Assembly: GCF_036884655.1 (NCBI RefSeq)
Contig: NC_088342.1
Span: 10,659,501 to 10,723,500, forward strand
Direction: 5' to 3'
Length of the DNA: 64,000 nucleotides
Source of the DNA: Musa acuminata AAA Group
Taxonomy: Eukaryota > Streptophyta > Magnoliopsida > Zingiberales > Musaceae
In this document: positions 1 to 13,199 of the stretch, piece by piece
Numbering within the stretch: position 1 is the stretch's first letter
Layout: the number at the start of each line of letters is the position of its first letter
Program-made: the position numbers and the translations under genes
Notes under the pieces: model-generated
Databases searched by the model: none
Seen by the model: only the letters and a program-made list of their open reading frames with translations
Told to the model about the DNA's origin: nothing

Positions 1-2426
1 TAATTATGGTTAATAATGGTTAAATTTTGTTAATACTAGTTTAAGAATTGTTTAGAGGACTGAATTTGTCTAGTATTTTCAATTGTCGCTGTTTTATAGA
101 TGATTAAATGAATGTAATTTGATATCTTAATGGCAATATTTTGAATATGAAACTCGTGTAGTGTCTAATTTTTATTTTAATATTTATCTTTCTTCTTATT
201 TGTATTTTTATAATTTTTATATTGATGGGCGTTTCTCTTAGCTCTCATGAGTGCCTAACCCCTTTGGATGTTCAGAACTTTCGTGCCTTTTAGTGCATAG
301 CACCTTTGACAACTCTTGTCTTACATGACATCTTATTGGATGCCATATCAATTGCATATATCACACCTCAAAGCTTTACAATTATAGGATGGAAAGATCA
401 GGAGTAAGGACAGTCCTATATCTTTGTTTCTTTTAACCTAGAATTTATCAAACTGTTATATTCTTTAATTTTCTCCAATTGAGCTATATACTTGTTTCTT
501 AGCTATTGGGTCGGTAGATATGGGATAAAAGTTTGGAGCCAACTTCTGTGATAGAGTAGATCCACTAAAATATTGAGCAGTGGTGTAGCATCAGTTCCTA
601 TTTCCAAATTAGCATTTTCTTTCGACCCAATATTTTCTTTTTTCCTCCTTATCCATCAAGGTAAGACAAGAAACTATCACGATCTGATATGAACATTAAA
701 ATATTGTATTGTCAAGTTCTGTTTTTAAGTGTTTGTCAAATTCATAAGTGGATGAATTTATTGATTGGTACCAGAGGCTATTGATTTCTCTATTTCTTGC
801 TCTCCATGGTAACAAGATTGAGAATGATCCAAAGTGTGACCAGAAATTTGCAGTGTGATGAGGATAAAGGCACCTGAATCTTCAATGCTAGGCTTGAAAG
901 CCGATCTGACAATGCGGACATAAAGATGGAATATTAATTGCTCTCAACAAAAGAATGCTGGATGGTTCGGAACAGAGGATAAAAATTTGGGGATGTGGGG
1001 ATGAATTTTAATGGTTTTGTAGAAAAATCTAAGATTCCTTACCTGAGCACAAGAAGCAATGATGCCATCTTCATCCTAGGATGTCGATGAAGTCTTTAAA
1101 AGGCATATACTCTTGAGCATGTGATGGATAAAATCATAGAAACACATCCAAACCAAAATTTAGGACAGCATTCAGGACTATGAATTCTTGGTCTACTTTG
1201 TTTAATTTTAAGACTTCTTTGAGCTGAATCCAGATGGATTAAGCACTTGAATCAGCCATATAAATGTATAAGCATTTTAAATAATTTACTGATCAGAACT
1301 ACCTTAATTTGATTTATGGATTCTTTTAGAAAAAATATGCATCTAGGTAATGTATGGATTGAAATAGTGAAATTATTGGTAAAATTTATCAAGTACTGCT
1401 TGAGTACCATTTGAAAATCGACCTCTATAAAAGCTACAGGTTGCAGAGATTACACTTAGACAATTGAAATTGCTCTGGCGAGCCATAAGTCCCAATAATT
1501 GGAGAATATTGTGATGGTTAAACACTAAAATTAATAGTTTTGTTCCAACAAATCAATTGCTTTTTTCTACATACTATCATTCCTACTTTAATTAGCTGGC
1601 TTCTTTGTTGTTTGCAAGCTTTCTTTACGATCTCTAAGACACTGATTGAACATGAGTTAAATAAGAATGTGCAAGCTATTCTTGAACACTGAAAAAGTAA
1701 ATAGTCAAACGACTTTTGCTTCCAAGTGCTTGTTTGATTCAGCAGGCTGTTGAGAGAAGTAGGGCATTCTTTACAATACAATGGTTAAAAAAATTGAAAC
1801 TCAACTCCATTTTTTTTTTTTCTCTTTACAATTAATAGTTTTCATAGTGATGTTTATTGTATTTGATGCATATTAGATATAAAATAGTTAACATGGTCTT
1901 GAATTAGATGGATCTTTGGTTTATAGATGTGAACAAGAACCATGTAATTTACAATAAAATGTAGGATCTGTTACTGATTTGTTTTACAGTATCATTAACT
2001 GTTTATTTGTTGTGGATTCTGAGTTTTAAGCTCCACTGAAAATTTGCTGCATTCAAATCTATTCAATTTTGCTGTTTACTCCATCTTTTTGAAGTATGGT
2101 CAACATAAACAGATAATTGACACTTATTGAAATCTTGTTTTATGTCACATGATTGGCTCTTTTTGAAAACTTGTTTTAGGTCACAGCTGATTTTACAAAG
2201 TTATGTGAGCATTTACCAGTCTTTTTATTGAGTTCTTTACAAAATTGACTCCATCTTGATGATAAAGTGGAGAATTTTTTTTATTTGCCTAAAAAAGAAA
2301 AAAGGTCATGTAACAAGACTTTGCTTAAATTTTAAATTAAGCCAAACTTTTTGTCTGTGCATCCTATGACACTTTGTTCATCACCGAGTTAATGATCATA
2401 GGTTGCTAAGTTTGCTTGATCTGCAG
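1..2426. other. AT-rich region upstream of YIF1, no gene seen
   Basis: No exon, RNA gene or clear transposon could be recognised on either strand. The sequence is AT-rich with many stop codons in all frames. It ends at a good splice acceptor (CTGCAG, to 2426) two bases before the YIF1 start codon. At least its right part is therefore probably 5' UTR intron of YIF1, and the 5' UTR exon should lie somewhere in this stretch. Confidence 0.4.
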
Positions 2427-2428
2427 AC

Positions 2429-3778
2429 ATGTACAATAATTTGGGCAATCAGACTGGGATGCAAGGACCCACGACCAATCCTCCTCCCAATCCATTTGGC
2501 AATGCATTCTATGGAGCTGGATCTGGACTTATTCGAGGTGGCCTTGGGGCATATGGAGAGAAATTCTTGGGCTCAAGTTCTGAATTCATGCAAAGTAATG
2601 TAAGAAACTATATCTATGGTAACACATAGAGTAGCTATAGTAAATGGCTGATGATTTCTTATATTTCATGTGTATGTTCATAAGCATTTGTTAGTCATAT
2701 TCTAACATATGGGCTCTGATGAAACAGATAAGCAGGTATTTCTCCAACCCTCAATATTATTTTCAAGTGAATGACCAATATGTGAGGAACAAATTGAAGG
2801 TCATATTGTTTCCATTCCTACACAGGGTAAATTGACTATGTTTTGTTATCTTCAGTTTCTACTCTTTTTTATTTCAATCAGATTATCCCAAAAGGATTCT
2901 CTTTTTTTACTCGATGTTACAATCTTTCCAGGGCCACTGGACTAGAATAACTGAGCCAGTTGGAGGCAGGCTGTCTTACAAACCCCCAATATATGACATA
3001 AATGCCCCTGATCTATACATTCCTTTTATGGCATTTGGAACCTACGTTGTTATAGCAGGCTTTTCGTTTGGTCTTCTTGGAAAGTAAGTCTTGCCTTGGC
3101 CTTATTAATACATGCCATTGTCATAAAAGATTTAGATACCGGTCGCATCGATACATACTGGTTGCAATTTACAATGCCGACTATTGGTTGTTATGGGACC
3201 ATATGGCTCAGTTCGGATGAGTATTCATTTTTTATTATTTCTGAGTGATGTCGAGCAATATGGATCAGTATACTACCCAGGATACTAATACCAGTCTGAC
3301 AGGGTGCCGATATCAGTATCAGACTAAGTTTTTTATATCTTGATTGTCATCCTTAGAGCAACATTAGCCCTAACCATTGCTCCTCTCTTGCAGATTTACT
3401 CCAGAAGTTTTGAGCTTGCAGTTAACAAGGGGACTTGCCGGCTGGTTTATGCAGGTTCTTCTATTGAAGGGATTGTTATATTCGTTAGGAAGTGGGGAAG
3501 CGCCACTTCTTGATATGGTGTCATATGGTGGGTATGCTTTTACGGGGTTGTCCTTGACTATGTTGGCAAGGCTTTGCTGGAGTTACTCATACTATTTCCT
3601 AATGCCGTGGATGAGTTTGTGTATGGGGGTGTTTTTAGTGAAGACCATGAAGAGGGTACTTTTCACAGAGATGAGGAGCTATGAAAAGCATTCCAGCCGG
3701 CAACACTATCTACTACTCTTCATGGCGATTGCTCAGTTCCCTCTATTCTTCTGGCTCGGCAAAGTAGCAGCAGGATAG
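2429..3778 (+). CDS. YIF1 family (HRF1 domain) Golgi membrane protein
   Basis: Homologue of YIF1, the partner of Yip1 that acts in ER-to-Golgi vesicle traffic. Four exons join in phase: 2429-2599, 2728-2826, 2932-3083 and 3394-3778, giving 268 aa, the usual length of plant YIF1. The N-terminus is [10 protein letters not shown] followed by a Pro/Asn/Gly-rich cytosolic stretch. Next come the conserved block [15 protein letters not shown] with YVRNKLK, then [20 protein letters not shown] at the first membrane segment. The last exon carries several hydrophobic helices ([36 protein letters not shown]) and ends [11 protein letters not shown]. The start follows a splice acceptor, so the first exon is probably untranslated. 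The family assignment rests on recognition of these blocks. All junctions are GT-AG and there are no internal stops. Confidence 0.92.
3125..3345. repeat. diverged interspersed repeat in YIF1 intron 3
   Basis: Intron 3 of YIF1 holds a stretch rich in ACCGGT, GGTACC and GATATCAGTATCAG-like words, unlike the surrounding intron. Similar word content recurs in intron 1 of the next gene (about 5330-5520 and 6150-6330). It looks like an old dispersed repeat. No terminal repeats or target duplication were found. Confidence 0.35.
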
Positions 3779-4600
3779 AGTTCATTTCAGCTACTATCTT
3801 TGTTTATGATGTTTATTTCCCCTTTCTGGACCCCTAGGGCACGATAAATCAGTCAGTTATCTTCACAGTTGGGAATTGAGAAGAAACGGAAAAAGGAAAA
3901 CAATCTGCAACTGGTAGTTTTTGTTGTCATGGCGTCTTCAGGAGCTGGTTCATATTGGGAAATCAGGATTTTGGGGATGGTGCTTGCATGCAGTGCATAG
4001 TTAATGGTTGACATACATTGGATGGATACCTCCTTGTGAACTTTGACAGGGATCAGTCTACAATCCTGATGGTGCTTTTCTTAGCATTTTTTTATCTGAG
4101 TGTATGTAATTTGACCAAATTGAAATAAGAACTTATTTAACTAATATTGTCACATTAAGCCAGAAATACTTAAAAGTTACTTTGATATATTACATGTTTG
4201 TAGTATACTATTTGAAATTAGATTTATTTTTGGTCAATTGAGGTGATCTAAAAGAACGAATATATATCTATTTTGATTGGTGAAGAGGTGATTTATTCTT
4301 CATCTCATGTGCTTACTATCACTGAACATTGCAATCTGGTTTCTCTCGCTGAATTTTGGTAATGCCTTTGATTCCATGCTCCTTATCAGACTTGTTGGCA
4401 ACTTGGGACAAGCCCTGAACTGTTGTTGATGCTTCTTAAATATCCTCATATATTAGACATATCCTATCAATTTTAGTATCTCTGTGCTAGTAAGAAGTAT
4501 AAATATAAATATAAATATGTAATTTATAATAGAGGGATGCTGAGTAATTTTCTTTGCAGATGGGGCTAGTAGGAATAAGAAGTCTGTCATCAAGTTACCT
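3779..4600. other. 3' UTR and spacer after YIF1
   Basis: This region follows the YIF1 stop codon. Candidate polyadenylation signals include AATAAG near 4124. A short run of TAAATA repeats lies around 4499-4520. No gene was recognised. Confidence 0.45.
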
Positions 4601-4878
4601 CCTCCGTGATTCCCAGTGGACGGCTTTCATTTATCCGATCACGCCTTAGATTCCGATGCCGAAGGAATATTCTCCATAAATATAGATAGAATAGTACGAG
4701 CAAAACCGGATCTGAAATCATCCATCATCCAGTTCCTTATCCGATGGTCTAATCGGACGGCTATTGTTTTTTCGCAATTCGATGACTTTCGGATATTCCT
4801 CGTAAATAAAGCGCTAATTACATGGGCAAAATCGGAAACTAAGAATCCGTCGTCAACTGGCCCTTCCCGCAGCCCGTC

Positions 4879-4885
4879 TATAAAA
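4879..4885 (+). promoter_or_regulatory. TATA box of the CHCH-domain gene
   Basis: TATAAAA lies 115 bp before the start codon at 4994. A telo-box-like AGGGTTT follows at about 4945-4951 in the presumed 5' UTR. That arrangement is known from many plant genes for mitochondrial and ribosomal proteins. Confidence 0.55.
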
Positions 4886-4993
4886 GCAACCCATGGGTCC
4901 TCACTGTTTCAGCCGTCTCCCATTTCTTCGCTTTCGAGCTTTCTAGGGTTTCATCCCCAACTATCTCTTCCTCTCGAGCTTCGAGTAGCCGTC

Positions 4994-7900
4994 ATGCCTC
5001 GCCGAAGCTCCGGTAATGTCTTTGATTTTTAATCCCTCCTTCTTTGTAGATCTCTTGGTTTGGAGCATCCCCAGATGCTGCGTTCCTATGCTTTTTCCTC
5101 TCGTCGTATTTGAGGTTCTTGTCGATCTCTGTGCTTTAACCTCATTTGTCCAGAAAAATTCCTTGCTGTGTTTTTGACAAAGGGAATAAGATATTGTTAT
5201 TTGCAAGCATGTATTCTTTCTGTGATTTGACAAAGGGAACAAAACATTGTGTATGCTAGTCAAGATAAAGGGACACTTCTGATTGAGTGGTATATTTTAA
5301 GGTTTAAATACCAGGATTCAAACATATGTCATGGCCAAGATCACATACCGATCCATGTTGTGTGTCGGTACTGATTGTTTCAGATGGTACCAATAGTGGA
5401 CTGGTCTTTTCCTCTCTTTGAAGCATATTTACCTTCAATTATAAGACGGCAAAGATCGATACTAATTGGACCGGTTAATATTAGTACCTGACTGATCCTT
5501 AGCCATATAAGGCCTCAATATATGTAGGACCTATTATTAATCATGTAATGAAAAAAATATAAATACAACTTGTAGAATGCTAAATTATCAAGCATACCAC
5601 ACCAATCAACGCATATATTGAAATATAATTCTTAATTTTTGATCATGCATCTGAATAAGATTATAAATTTGGGTAATCAGTAGTTAACATCATATAAGCA
5701 TGCCATATATCTTGTTGTCCCTTATTAGTGTTAAAAAAATCAATGTTGGCATGTTTAGTGAACTTCTTGGAGTTCTTTGTAACATTGTGTTCATAACATA
5801 TTGCTGATATACATGGATATTGGCTTGATTCGTGACTTATCTGGTGTAGATCCATGCGGATTTGGCCAAGATATATGAATTTAGACTACATCTGCATAGA
5901 TCTAACTTAAGGTCACATAGATTTATGTTAGATCTAGGCTAGATATGGTTCCAGTTACCTTAACCACAAAATCAAGAAATCTAGTTTTGAACTTACCTTA
6001 ATTTGGATAGAAATTCTTTTCTTGCTGGAGATTTGAAGCTTGACTGGAGAGGCTAGAAATATGAAGTGAGATACTTGTTTGGAAGCCTGAAATACATTTT
6101 TGGGTTTTTTGATAGGTGGGACATAGTTTTGACCGGGTGGTAGGCTTATTGCCCAGTTCAAATTTGTTACGAGGCCAATATCTGGTGATACACCTATATG
6201 CCTGTAATTTACTGAATGGTATGACTGATTTGTATTGGTACCATTGGTTTCTGCCTGGTCTGTGGTTGGACTAGTAACACTATTTATCAGTTCCCTACCT
6301 ATATCAGTATAGGCATCCCTAATGGGCATAAGTATTTGGTAGAGAGTGATCAGCTCTTGCTAGTAAAAACTAATGTTGTAAATATACTTGAAGAGTCGAC
6401 TCTTATTGATGTGAAAACAAGGGCTTGCAATTGATCCAAGATTAATGTGGTAGCAAACCCATCCAAACTTAGTGTATGGTCTTCAATTCAAATGGAAGGG
6501 ACCATTATCGCAACAGTAAATCTCAAAAAGAAAAAGGGATGTCACAGGAAGATATAAATAAAGTAAAACACAAAAATGGGAAAGAAGAGTAAAAACACTA
6601 TGCTGGCATACTTTGGCTTTAAACATTGATTTCATTTTCAAATTTCATCATCTTTTTAAGATATTGATGATTCTTTAAGTCTCAGCTGAACTTTTGTTTC
6701 CTTAAATTAGGTTCTTGAACTGCATAGCTCTTTGAGAAGTGTTTGATCCCATCAAAGTGTTGTTAATTATTTTATCCTTGAGTAACATAATCCTATTTGT
6801 ACTAACATTTCTGGATCCATTCCTTGATTTAGATACTACTTTGTTTACCATGAAATAAACTCAAACTCTTTCTCAACTTGTGAGGGTCATACATGGGCTT
6901 TGGTGTTACCCAACTAAATTGCTTCTTTGTGTTACAAAAGGAAAGAAAAGAAATTTTTTGATGCAAATACAAAAGAACTTTAGAAATAGACTTGACTCAA
7001 CTCAACCTATACAAAGCTCAAAATTTGCTTCTTTTTAAGATACTCAATATTCCATCTCGAATAAGCATGTGTTCATATTACTGAAGCATCACATAATATT
7101 GCCTTTTGCAGATTTATCAACTCGTATTCGTTCTGATGGTGTTTATCTTTATCCATTTTTTACTCTTGACATTAGCAGGACCAATAACATATGATTAAGA
7201 CTTTTGCATCCTTGATGATATTTGTTATGAATTTCTATCTATGGTCATATCTCTAATTTTTGGCCTTTCAGAAAATGTTCTTTATTGCACTAAATTTTCC
7301 GTAGTTATTATCCATTTTTTCTTTTTTATTTGTGTCCAGAGTGATATGGTGAAAAGAAACTATTTAGTTAACCTTAGTTACTGATGTGTGATCAATTTCC
7401 TCTCATTTAAACTTCTAGGTGAAGTCCCTTTGCTTCAAGGATATCAACTGAACATTTTGCATTTGTCTCTTGCTCAGGATGTTTGATTTTTTGTTTTTAC
7501 AAGCTTCTTGGCTATGTAAATAGATGATTCATATATTTTCCGGCTTTGATTGATGATATTTAGGAAGCTTCAATTTGTTGTGTGAATGCTTAATTATATT
7601 GTTTGTATTATGTAACTCATTTGTCCATAGGCTAATTAATTATCATATAAACTCTGTAGGTCGTCCAGCCCCACGTGCTGCTCCTCGTCCTGCTCCAGTG
7701 AGGAACCCTCCTCAACCTGGTAATACTTGGTTGCTGACCCTTTCTTTTGAATGGTTGAGAGATTTTTGATAAATAACCATCAGATATATCCTACAACTTT
7801 TGATACGTTGTTATTTCTCCATATTCAACCTATGAATATTCCATCCTTGATTGACACAATATATTTGTCTAAATGTAATTTATTGCCATTTTATCATTAC

Positions 7901-8981
7901 TGAATAATGTTTGTTTTCATACAGTAACATGGTGGTATGTGTTTGTACAACTGATGTTGGAATGAAATTATCACTTTTGATTGTCTTGTTGTGGTTGCAT
8001 TTATGGGAATTATCGGTTCTTGTTTGTTTTGTTTATTGTGTTCCTTTGTGAAATTATGTTTTGTCAAGCCTTTGCATTTTAAAGTTCTCTAGATTTGTTC
8101 ACTCCATTTCTTTGGGTACACTGTTATAGCACATAGCAATGAGAAGTCTGGCAAAAGGATTTTAAGAAGTTCCAAGTGTGATTACTAGTTTTTAATGAAA
8201 TGGCTTCCAAAGTAGTTTAAATTCATCTATATCTTTTTGATATTGCCACTATGAAAGATAAATCTTGCCATCATGAACTGTGATATGTGGTCATTGTCAC
8301 CTAGTTCAGCACTTTCCTTTAGCTGTTGCAATTCGCTAGTGTGCTACTTAGGTCATCCTGATCTTTATTTTTTCCTTTTTTCTATGATACTAGATGAAAC
8401 TTATGCTTCCAATTTCTTATTCATTTATTTGCAGTACATCAGGCACCAGCTCCAGCTCCTGCTCAGGGTGGTGGATCTCTCCTAGGAGGAATTGGATCCA
8501 CAATTGCTCAAGGTTATTGTCTTCTTCCCTCCCCATTTTGACATATTTATACATGCATCGAATTTTGTAATCCCAGTTGATGGATATGTCAACTCATGGT
8601 GAGCTGTGGTCCTTGATCAGGCATGGCTTTCGGCACGGGCAGTGCTGTTGCTCACAGAGCTGTCGATGCTGTTCTGGGGCCTCGCACCATACAGCATGAG
8701 ACCGTGGTATCTGAAGCTCCTGCTGCTGCTGCTGCCCCAGTGAGCAATGCTATTGGCACAGATGCATGTGGCATCCACTCTAAGGCTTTCCAGGATGTAT
8801 GTATTCTAATCTCTCGCCCTCACTATTGACTCATTTCAATAATTTACACTAAAGCTTCTTTCCTTAATATTTGTGAATGTAGTGCATCAACAATTATGGT
8901 ACCGACATCAGCAAGTGCCAGTTCTATTTGGACATGCTAAATGAGTGCCGTCGAGGTTCTGGCGCTGGGCTGGGTGCCTGA
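4994..8981 (+). CDS. twin CX9C CHCH-domain mitochondrial protein (CHCHD2/At12Cys-like)
   Basis: Small protein of the CHCHD2/Mix17 family, related to Arabidopsis At12Cys, imported into the mitochondrial intermembrane space by disulfide trapping. Five exons join in phase: 4994-5012, 7660-7719, 8435-8512, 8621-8796 and 8883-8981, giving 143 aa. The start MPRRSSGRPAPRAAPRPAP is basic and Pro/Ala-rich. The middle GGSLLGGIGSTIAQGMAFGT with GSAVAHRAVDAVLG is the Gly/Ala-rich hydrophobic segment typical of the family. The C-terminal CHCH fold has two CX9C motifs: CGIHSKAFQDC and CQFYLDMLNEC. The second cysteine of the first motif opens the last exon. Intron 1 is 2.6 kb and accounts for most of the gene. 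Exon 1 encodes only six whole codons, so automated annotation could miss it. Confidence 0.9.
5300..6340. repeat. repeat-rich part of CHCH gene intron 1
   Basis: Words such as GGTACCAATAGTGG, ACCGGTTAATATTAGTACC and TACCTATATCAGTATAGG resemble the repeat in YIF1 intron 3. No element ends could be defined and no coding sequence was seen. Confidence 0.3.
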
Positions 8982-9800
8982 ACTATATATAATTTTCACG
9001 AAGTCCATATTTGCTCATGCTGGTCGTGTTTCTTTGATAAGTAATAATGGCACCTTGAACCTTTATCTGCTAAAGATACACTTTGCTATCCTAGATTGGC
9101 CCTCGGAAGTGAATCAAAAAAACATTTTCCATCTGCCATTTCCCTTGCTATGATTATGATGTGTAAGCATCCAACTAAACTTTATCACCTGGTGTTTTAG
9201 ATTCAATGTGATGCCGGAATGACAATTTTATTGATTGCTTGTTGCCAATTTGATACATATTTAGCAATGTGAATCTTGTTCTTCGTAGTATTTATCATTT
9301 GAGATATGACACTGTATGCTAATTGATTCAAACTACTGCAACAGCCTTCATTGTCAACTATCTCAAATTTGCTGTTGAAAGATGGTTGAGCTCTTGTGAG
9401 CTTGACCCACTGAGTTTGGATTCCAGAAAGGCACAAGTAGAAGGTATGCTTGATATCACTGTCTTACATGTAATGGTTGACCATGGAGAATGTGCATCTT
9501 ATAGGTCTGCAACTGTGCTCAATCTAGATGGGATACCAATCAAATATTCAAGTATTATGATCAGGTATTTAATTATCAAGTAGGGCAAATCTGACGTGTA
9601 GATCAGTGATGGATAGGTTGATGATGTTAATGAAAGAGAGTATAGTCTTTTAGGATATTTAATCAGCGAAGGGAATCTGAAGGAGTTTGTCATGAGCTAA
9701 TTAACTAGCATTTCATTGCAGAAATAGGTGTGGATTGGAACTTTCAAAGAAGATGATAGATTTGCTTTGCCTCTTTGGACACAAAGATGTGTGATATTGT
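8982..9800. other. 3' UTR and intergenic spacer, no gene seen
   Basis: This is sequence downstream of the CHCH gene. The open frames here are short and show no recognisable domain. From about 9480 it may merge into old transposon sequence, without clear motifs. Confidence 0.35.
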
Positions 9801-9819
9801 TTCAAGGTCATACCATCAC

Positions 9820-10440
9820 TCTCGGTCCGTAGGTTGGCTATTTAAATAATTGCAAAGGGTAAGGGTTTGCCCTGAGTAAATCGAATACTTCGGTTTGTCC
9901 ATATATAATACCGACAACTTCGATGACCCTCAAAAGATCTCAATGTTGTAGAGGTGGGAGGCTCTATATTGGGAATTGGCTCCTTGTGTTCCACACTCCT
10001 TTGATGGCGAGACACCTTCCTCACAATGGTCCAATCGAGTCGAGCCCGACACCTCGAGCCATGGCTCGTGAACAATGGTCGAAGTCAAAGAGCCCATCTT
10101 CGTACTCGAAGAAGCACCAGAACCTTCATTTTCAAAGAATGCATGTTCATGTTTGTAAAGTATCACAATCATAAGGTAAGGTTGTAGAGGATTAAAAGGA
10201 GGAATGGGATAAGACCCACGTTGATCAGCCAATTCACATCTATCTTTCGAATGGCTTCAGAGGAAGAAAGTATATCCCTAAGCTAAAGCCCCTTTGAGCG
10301 ATTAAGTAGTAGCTATTTTTTCCCTTACATAATCGAAAACAAGTCACAAAAGGTTTGCAAGTCAGAGTAACTCGCAGTCATGCGACATTACTCGATTGAA
10401 TGGATGTTGACCAGGTCGGAATGGATGTTGACTAGGTCGG
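9820..10440. mobile_element. unassigned decayed repeat sequence
   Basis: Moderately GC-rich sequence with several short overlapping frames on both strands and no surviving protein motif. It directly precedes an LTR fragment, so I infer old retroelement sequence. A 21-bp word (GAATGGATGTTGAC plus AGGTCGG-like) is repeated in tandem at about 10398-10439. Confidence 0.3.
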
Positions 10441-10449
10441 GGGATTATA

Positions 10450-11067
10450 GATATTGCGATTAGTAGAGGTTCGAATATAAGATATCTGTTATAGCTCATA
10501 TCTTATTGGATCATATAGATGAGATCCAATAAGAGCTAATGAGAGATTATTAGGTAAAGATCTATTGATTTAAGAGGTTCGAGTAATTGGATGAAGATCC
10601 AATACCCAATAAGACATGATCCATTAGGGTTAAGTTAATTAGGGATCTCTATAAATAGAAGGGAACTTTTTTGTTGTCATCTCCTATTCTCCTCTCTCCC
10701 TCTCCTCAACGTGCAACCCTTATTTGGGGCGTGTGGACAACAAGAAGGGGCAACCCTTTCTTGATTGTGATGTGTGTTGCGAGGAGGATTATGCAACAAT
10801 TTGAGGAGCGTCATTGTAGCCCTTGTCGTGTGGATCACCATTAGAGAGGACAGTTGACCTCTTTCATCCTCTCCGATAGATATGTAGAAATTCATGAATA
10901 TACGATCTCCGTAGGTAACATAGTCTTATATATATGCGTAATTATTTGGTTTCGCGGGTTTTTACGCACCAATTTTTGCACGATGATAAGAAACCTTTTT
11001 CAACGGGAAATTTGTATTTTTTGTTTTTGTTCACTGCGCATGTGATGTCATCCTAGATTTCCCAACA
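10450..11067 (+). mobile_element. partial LTR of the long-LTR family, forward orientation
   Basis: This matches the reverse complement of the left 40% or so of the complete LTR at 23105-24647. Shared landmarks are the stretch around TAGTAGAGGTTCG, the CTCTATAAATAGA promoter core, the GATCACC/GAGAGGA block and the terminal GATTTCCCAACA. The end CCCAACA at 11067 is the expected 3' terminus of a TG...CA LTR. The upstream half of the LTR is missing. Confidence 0.75.
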
Positions 11068-11139
11068 TGTCCCATTGTTGGTAATGAGGGCTCTTGGGAT
11101 TCTAAAGCGGGTGATGATGTTTTTCATATGAATTTCTCT

Positions 11140-12480
11140 ATTTGTTTCTCGATGATCGATGCTAGTGTTTCACGCTTTACCCACTTCGTGAAATAGTTCA
11201 CTCATACGATGAGGAACCTTCGTTGGCTCAAGGTTGGCGGAAAAGGTATGAGAAAATTCATCCCTCATTGGGCGAATGGCCATCTGTAATCAATCGGGCT
11301 TAGAGGGATCGTTGGTTGACATTATTTCTGAGCAAATTTTTGGTATCCGTGGCATCTTTGGGTATAGGTTATTATTCTTTGTGCAACGTCGGCCAATAGA
11401 ACTCTCATCGAAGCACTTTGAAGGCTAGGGTCCGTCCACCAATATGCTCCCCACAAATACCTTCATGCACGTCAGCGAGCACCCTCTCAGTTTCTTGGGT
11501 GTAGACATATGAGGAGTGGTTAGCTAAAGGACCTGCAATATAGGCCATCATTAATTATGCAATACTACGCTTGATGATACTTAACTCTTTAGGCTTCTAC
11601 GAGGTCAGTCAAAAGTGTCTCATCTCTTTTATAGTATAGGATCTTGTCCATGCAACTCGACTCTCCCTTGACCATAGATACATCATGCTTCTCAATTGTT
11701 TGAGTTGGTAGTGTCTCAACCAAACGCCAGCCTTCCTTCGAAGCTCGAGCGGATACTAGCCTGCGAGGGCGTCAGCTTAGGCATTTCTTTTGTAGGAGAC
11801 ATGTAATACATTGAGTTAGGAAAAACTACGAGTCAATTTCTACACCTCGATGAGGTACTTTGCCATAGTCACATCTTGAGCCTCATAGTTCCCTTTCACA
11901 TGGCTCACAACTAATTGTGAGTCGCTAAACACCATTTAAGTCTTAGACTTGAAGCTTTTGGGTGAGCTAGAGCCTTGAGAGGAGTACTATCTCATTGTTG
12001 GAGATCTTGAATTCAAACCGAATGACTTGTTCGAATACTTGTTTGTTCAGGCCCTTCAGGACAAGTCCGACACCGTCTCTTTCTGAGGTGGCCGAGCCAT
12101 CCATAAACAGTGTCCATGCTGAGGGGGTGTGACTATCGACTGTCGACGAGAGTTAGCTCTAAGATAAAATTGACCAATGCATAGGTCTTAATAGTAGTCC
12201 TCGACACATATCGGATGTCGAACTCATCCAGTTCTACTGACCATCTTAATAGTCATCTTGAGACATCGAACCTAGAAAGAACATGTCTGAGTGGTTGGTT
12301 GATGATCACCTATACAACATATGCTTGAAAATAGAGGTAGAGCTTCCTTGCCACAAGTATCAATACAAATGCAAGCCTCTTGATAGGGAGGTACTGTTCT
12401 TTGGGCCCCACTTAAGACACGACTAACATAGTAGATAGGTTTTTGAACTCCAGAGTCATCCTGAGACATTGGAAAGAGGC
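11140..12480 (-). mobile_element. Ty3/gypsy (Tat-like) polyprotein remnant: RNase H to integrase
   Basis: Minus-strand reading gives broken Ty3/gypsy motifs in the expected order. VQKPIYYVSRVLSGAQRTVP (RT/RNase H connection) lies at about 12270-12470. RNase H-like pieces such as YEA, MAKYL and ADAL are scattered over about 11750-11950. GEHIGGRTLAFKVLR and FYWPTLHKE, the integrase zinc-finger region, lie at about 11380-11480. A degenerate KWVEAEP-type region follows to about 11150. Many stops and frameshifts make it non-functional. Confidence 0.7.
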
Positions 12481-12546
12481 TCTGCTAGCATGGACGCTAT
12501 TTGTGGATAGCTTTACCACCTAAGAAAGAGGCAGTGTCATATTCAT

Positions 12547-13110
12547 CATGAAGGGTCCGACCAAATAGGTATACAAACAAGCCATTCGGTTTAAATTCAA
12601 GATATCCAATAATGAAGCATAATATGAATTACTCATCTCGGGGCTCTAACTCGCTAGAAGTTTCAAGTCCAAGACTTTAACAATGTTCAATGACTTGCAA
12701 CTAGTCGTAAGCTAGGTGGAAGGGAGCTATGAGGCCCGAGATGTAACCATGACAATGTACCTCGTCGAGGTGTAGAAATTGGCTTGCAATTTCTCCTGAC
12801 TTAATGTATTACGAGTCTTCCACAAAAAAAAAGCCCAAGCTGATGTGCTCGCTAAGCTAGCATCCGCTCAAGCTTCGAAGGAAGGCTAGCCTTTGGTTGA
12901 GATACTATCAACTCGAACTATTAAGAAGCACGATGTATTTATGATCGAGGAGAAGCTTAGCTAGATAGACGAGATCCTATACTATAAAAGAGATAGGATG
13001 CCCCTAACTGACCTCGTAATGGCCTAAAGAGTGAAGTATCATCAAGCATAATTTTGCATAATTAATAATCGCCTATAGGTTGGAGAATGGGAAAATGAAT
13101 TAAAAAAAAA
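12547..13110 (+). mobile_element. inverted Ty3/gypsy RNase H fragment
   Basis: Forward reading gives QAIRFKFKISNNEA and YELLISGL followed by ADVLAKLASAQASKEG and ILYYKRDRMPLTDLV. These are RNase H and tether motifs of the same family as the minus-strand remnant to its left. It therefore forms an inverted copy of the region at about 11500-11960. It contains stops. Confidence 0.65.
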
Positions 13111-13199
13111 CCCTTAACATGCATCATCTTAAATTTTGAAGTTGTGAGGAATTCATCATAAATCTATCCATCGATTTCATTTTTACGCTTAGCCATCAC

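Noticed and set aside
5955..6329. 124-codon minus-strand frame in CHCH gene intron 1
   Set aside because: It falls in repeat-rich intron sequence with no recognisable motif.
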